Below are positions 63,881 to 64,000 of a stretch of 64,000 nucleotides of DNA, one piece after another; position 1 is the first letter of the stretch; the number at the start of each line of letters is the position of its first letter. This stretch comes from Ixodes scapularis (Eukaryota > Arthropoda > Arachnida > Ixodida > Ixodidae). The DNA lies in the NCBI RefSeq assembly GCF_016920785.2, contig NW_024609835.1, forward strand, positions 86,772,243-86,836,242, given 5' to 3'. A model generated the notes under the pieces. The model saw nothing but the letters and a program-made list of their open reading frames with translations, had not been told where the DNA came from and ran no database searches. A program made the translations under genes and the position numbers.

Positions 63881-64000
63881 GTGGACCGCAAGTTCGTCGG
63901 CTTCTTGCACAAGGGTATCAGTGACGTCAGAACGCCGAGCGAGCTCTGAATGGCTCCGATTGGAATGATAGTGAATAGAAGGTGGACCTCAATGCGAGCT
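63881..64000. mobile_element. Foldback MITE, family D copy 4, cut by window end
   Basis: GTGGACCGCAAGTTCGTCGGCTTCTTGCACAAGG...GACGTCAGAACGCCGAGCGAGCTCTGAATGGCTCCGATTGG is the left half of family D. The right half lies beyond the window. Confidence 0.75.

Noticed and set aside
1..64000. A multi-gene system such as a defence, biosynthetic or secretion locus
   Set aside because: No cluster of intact genes exists. The only coding families recognised are transposon proteins.

Overview
This window looks like eukaryotic, repeat-dense, mostly intergenic DNA from a chelicerate, most probably a hard tick (Ixodidae). The basis is mixed. The sequence shows a broken L1/Tx1-type LINE, CR1/Jockey-type LINE fragments, tRNA-derived SINE copies resembling the tick Ruka family, dozens of foldback MITEs, many long poly(G)/poly(C) tracts and no compact operon-like coding. 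The tick assignment rests on remembered resemblance to tick transposon proteins and was not tested by a search. I see no host gene that I would call with confidence. The only long intact reading frame is the reverse transcriptase at 9834-11366.

Layout. 1-6130: foldback MITEs, a 5'-truncated SINE, and a stretch with six CACGTG sites beside a TAAATTTAGCGGGAAA motif. 6150-13912: one old L1/Tx1-like LINE, with ORF1 (CCHC knuckle), an endonuclease, a reverse transcriptase and a C-terminal region, all broken. It has been invaded in turn by a small MITE in ORF1, a 5'-truncated Jockey/CR1-like LINE (9730-11563) flanked by a TAAGTG duplication that restores the L1 frame when removed, a second Jockey-type 3' fragment, and an antisense LINE 3' fragment. 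13917-16310: a SINE, a small hAT-like MITE with a perfect 8-bp duplication (GTTCGGGC), a second copy of a 265-bp MITE, and a MULE-like element (15041-16207). The MULE has terminal inverted repeats built from 15-bp tandem units, carries the C-terminal part of a transposase, and splits another SINE with a near-perfect 9-bp duplication.

16300-46000: mostly non-coding, with many palindromic elements. These include tandem palindromes at 31857-32171, a TTAA-flanked 2-kb element at 28931-30990 with a smaller TTAA-flanked element inside it, degenerate LINE fragments at 25485-26175 (+), 39115-40047 (+) and 43381-44480 (-), and one well-formed candidate small exon at 18190-18252. 46000-47290: two arrays of a CCCTCAC-type minisatellite. 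47300-64000: more foldback MITEs (two abundant related families), a 58-bp tandem repeat, a MITE carrying paired RFX-type X-boxes, a CpG-rich promoter-like block at about 54880-56440, a hAT-type MITE at 59215-59541 and a TATA-box promoter candidate near 62120.

The genes do not form a pathway. What the window records is a layered history of transposition in which several insertions can be ordered in time from their nesting and target-site duplications.
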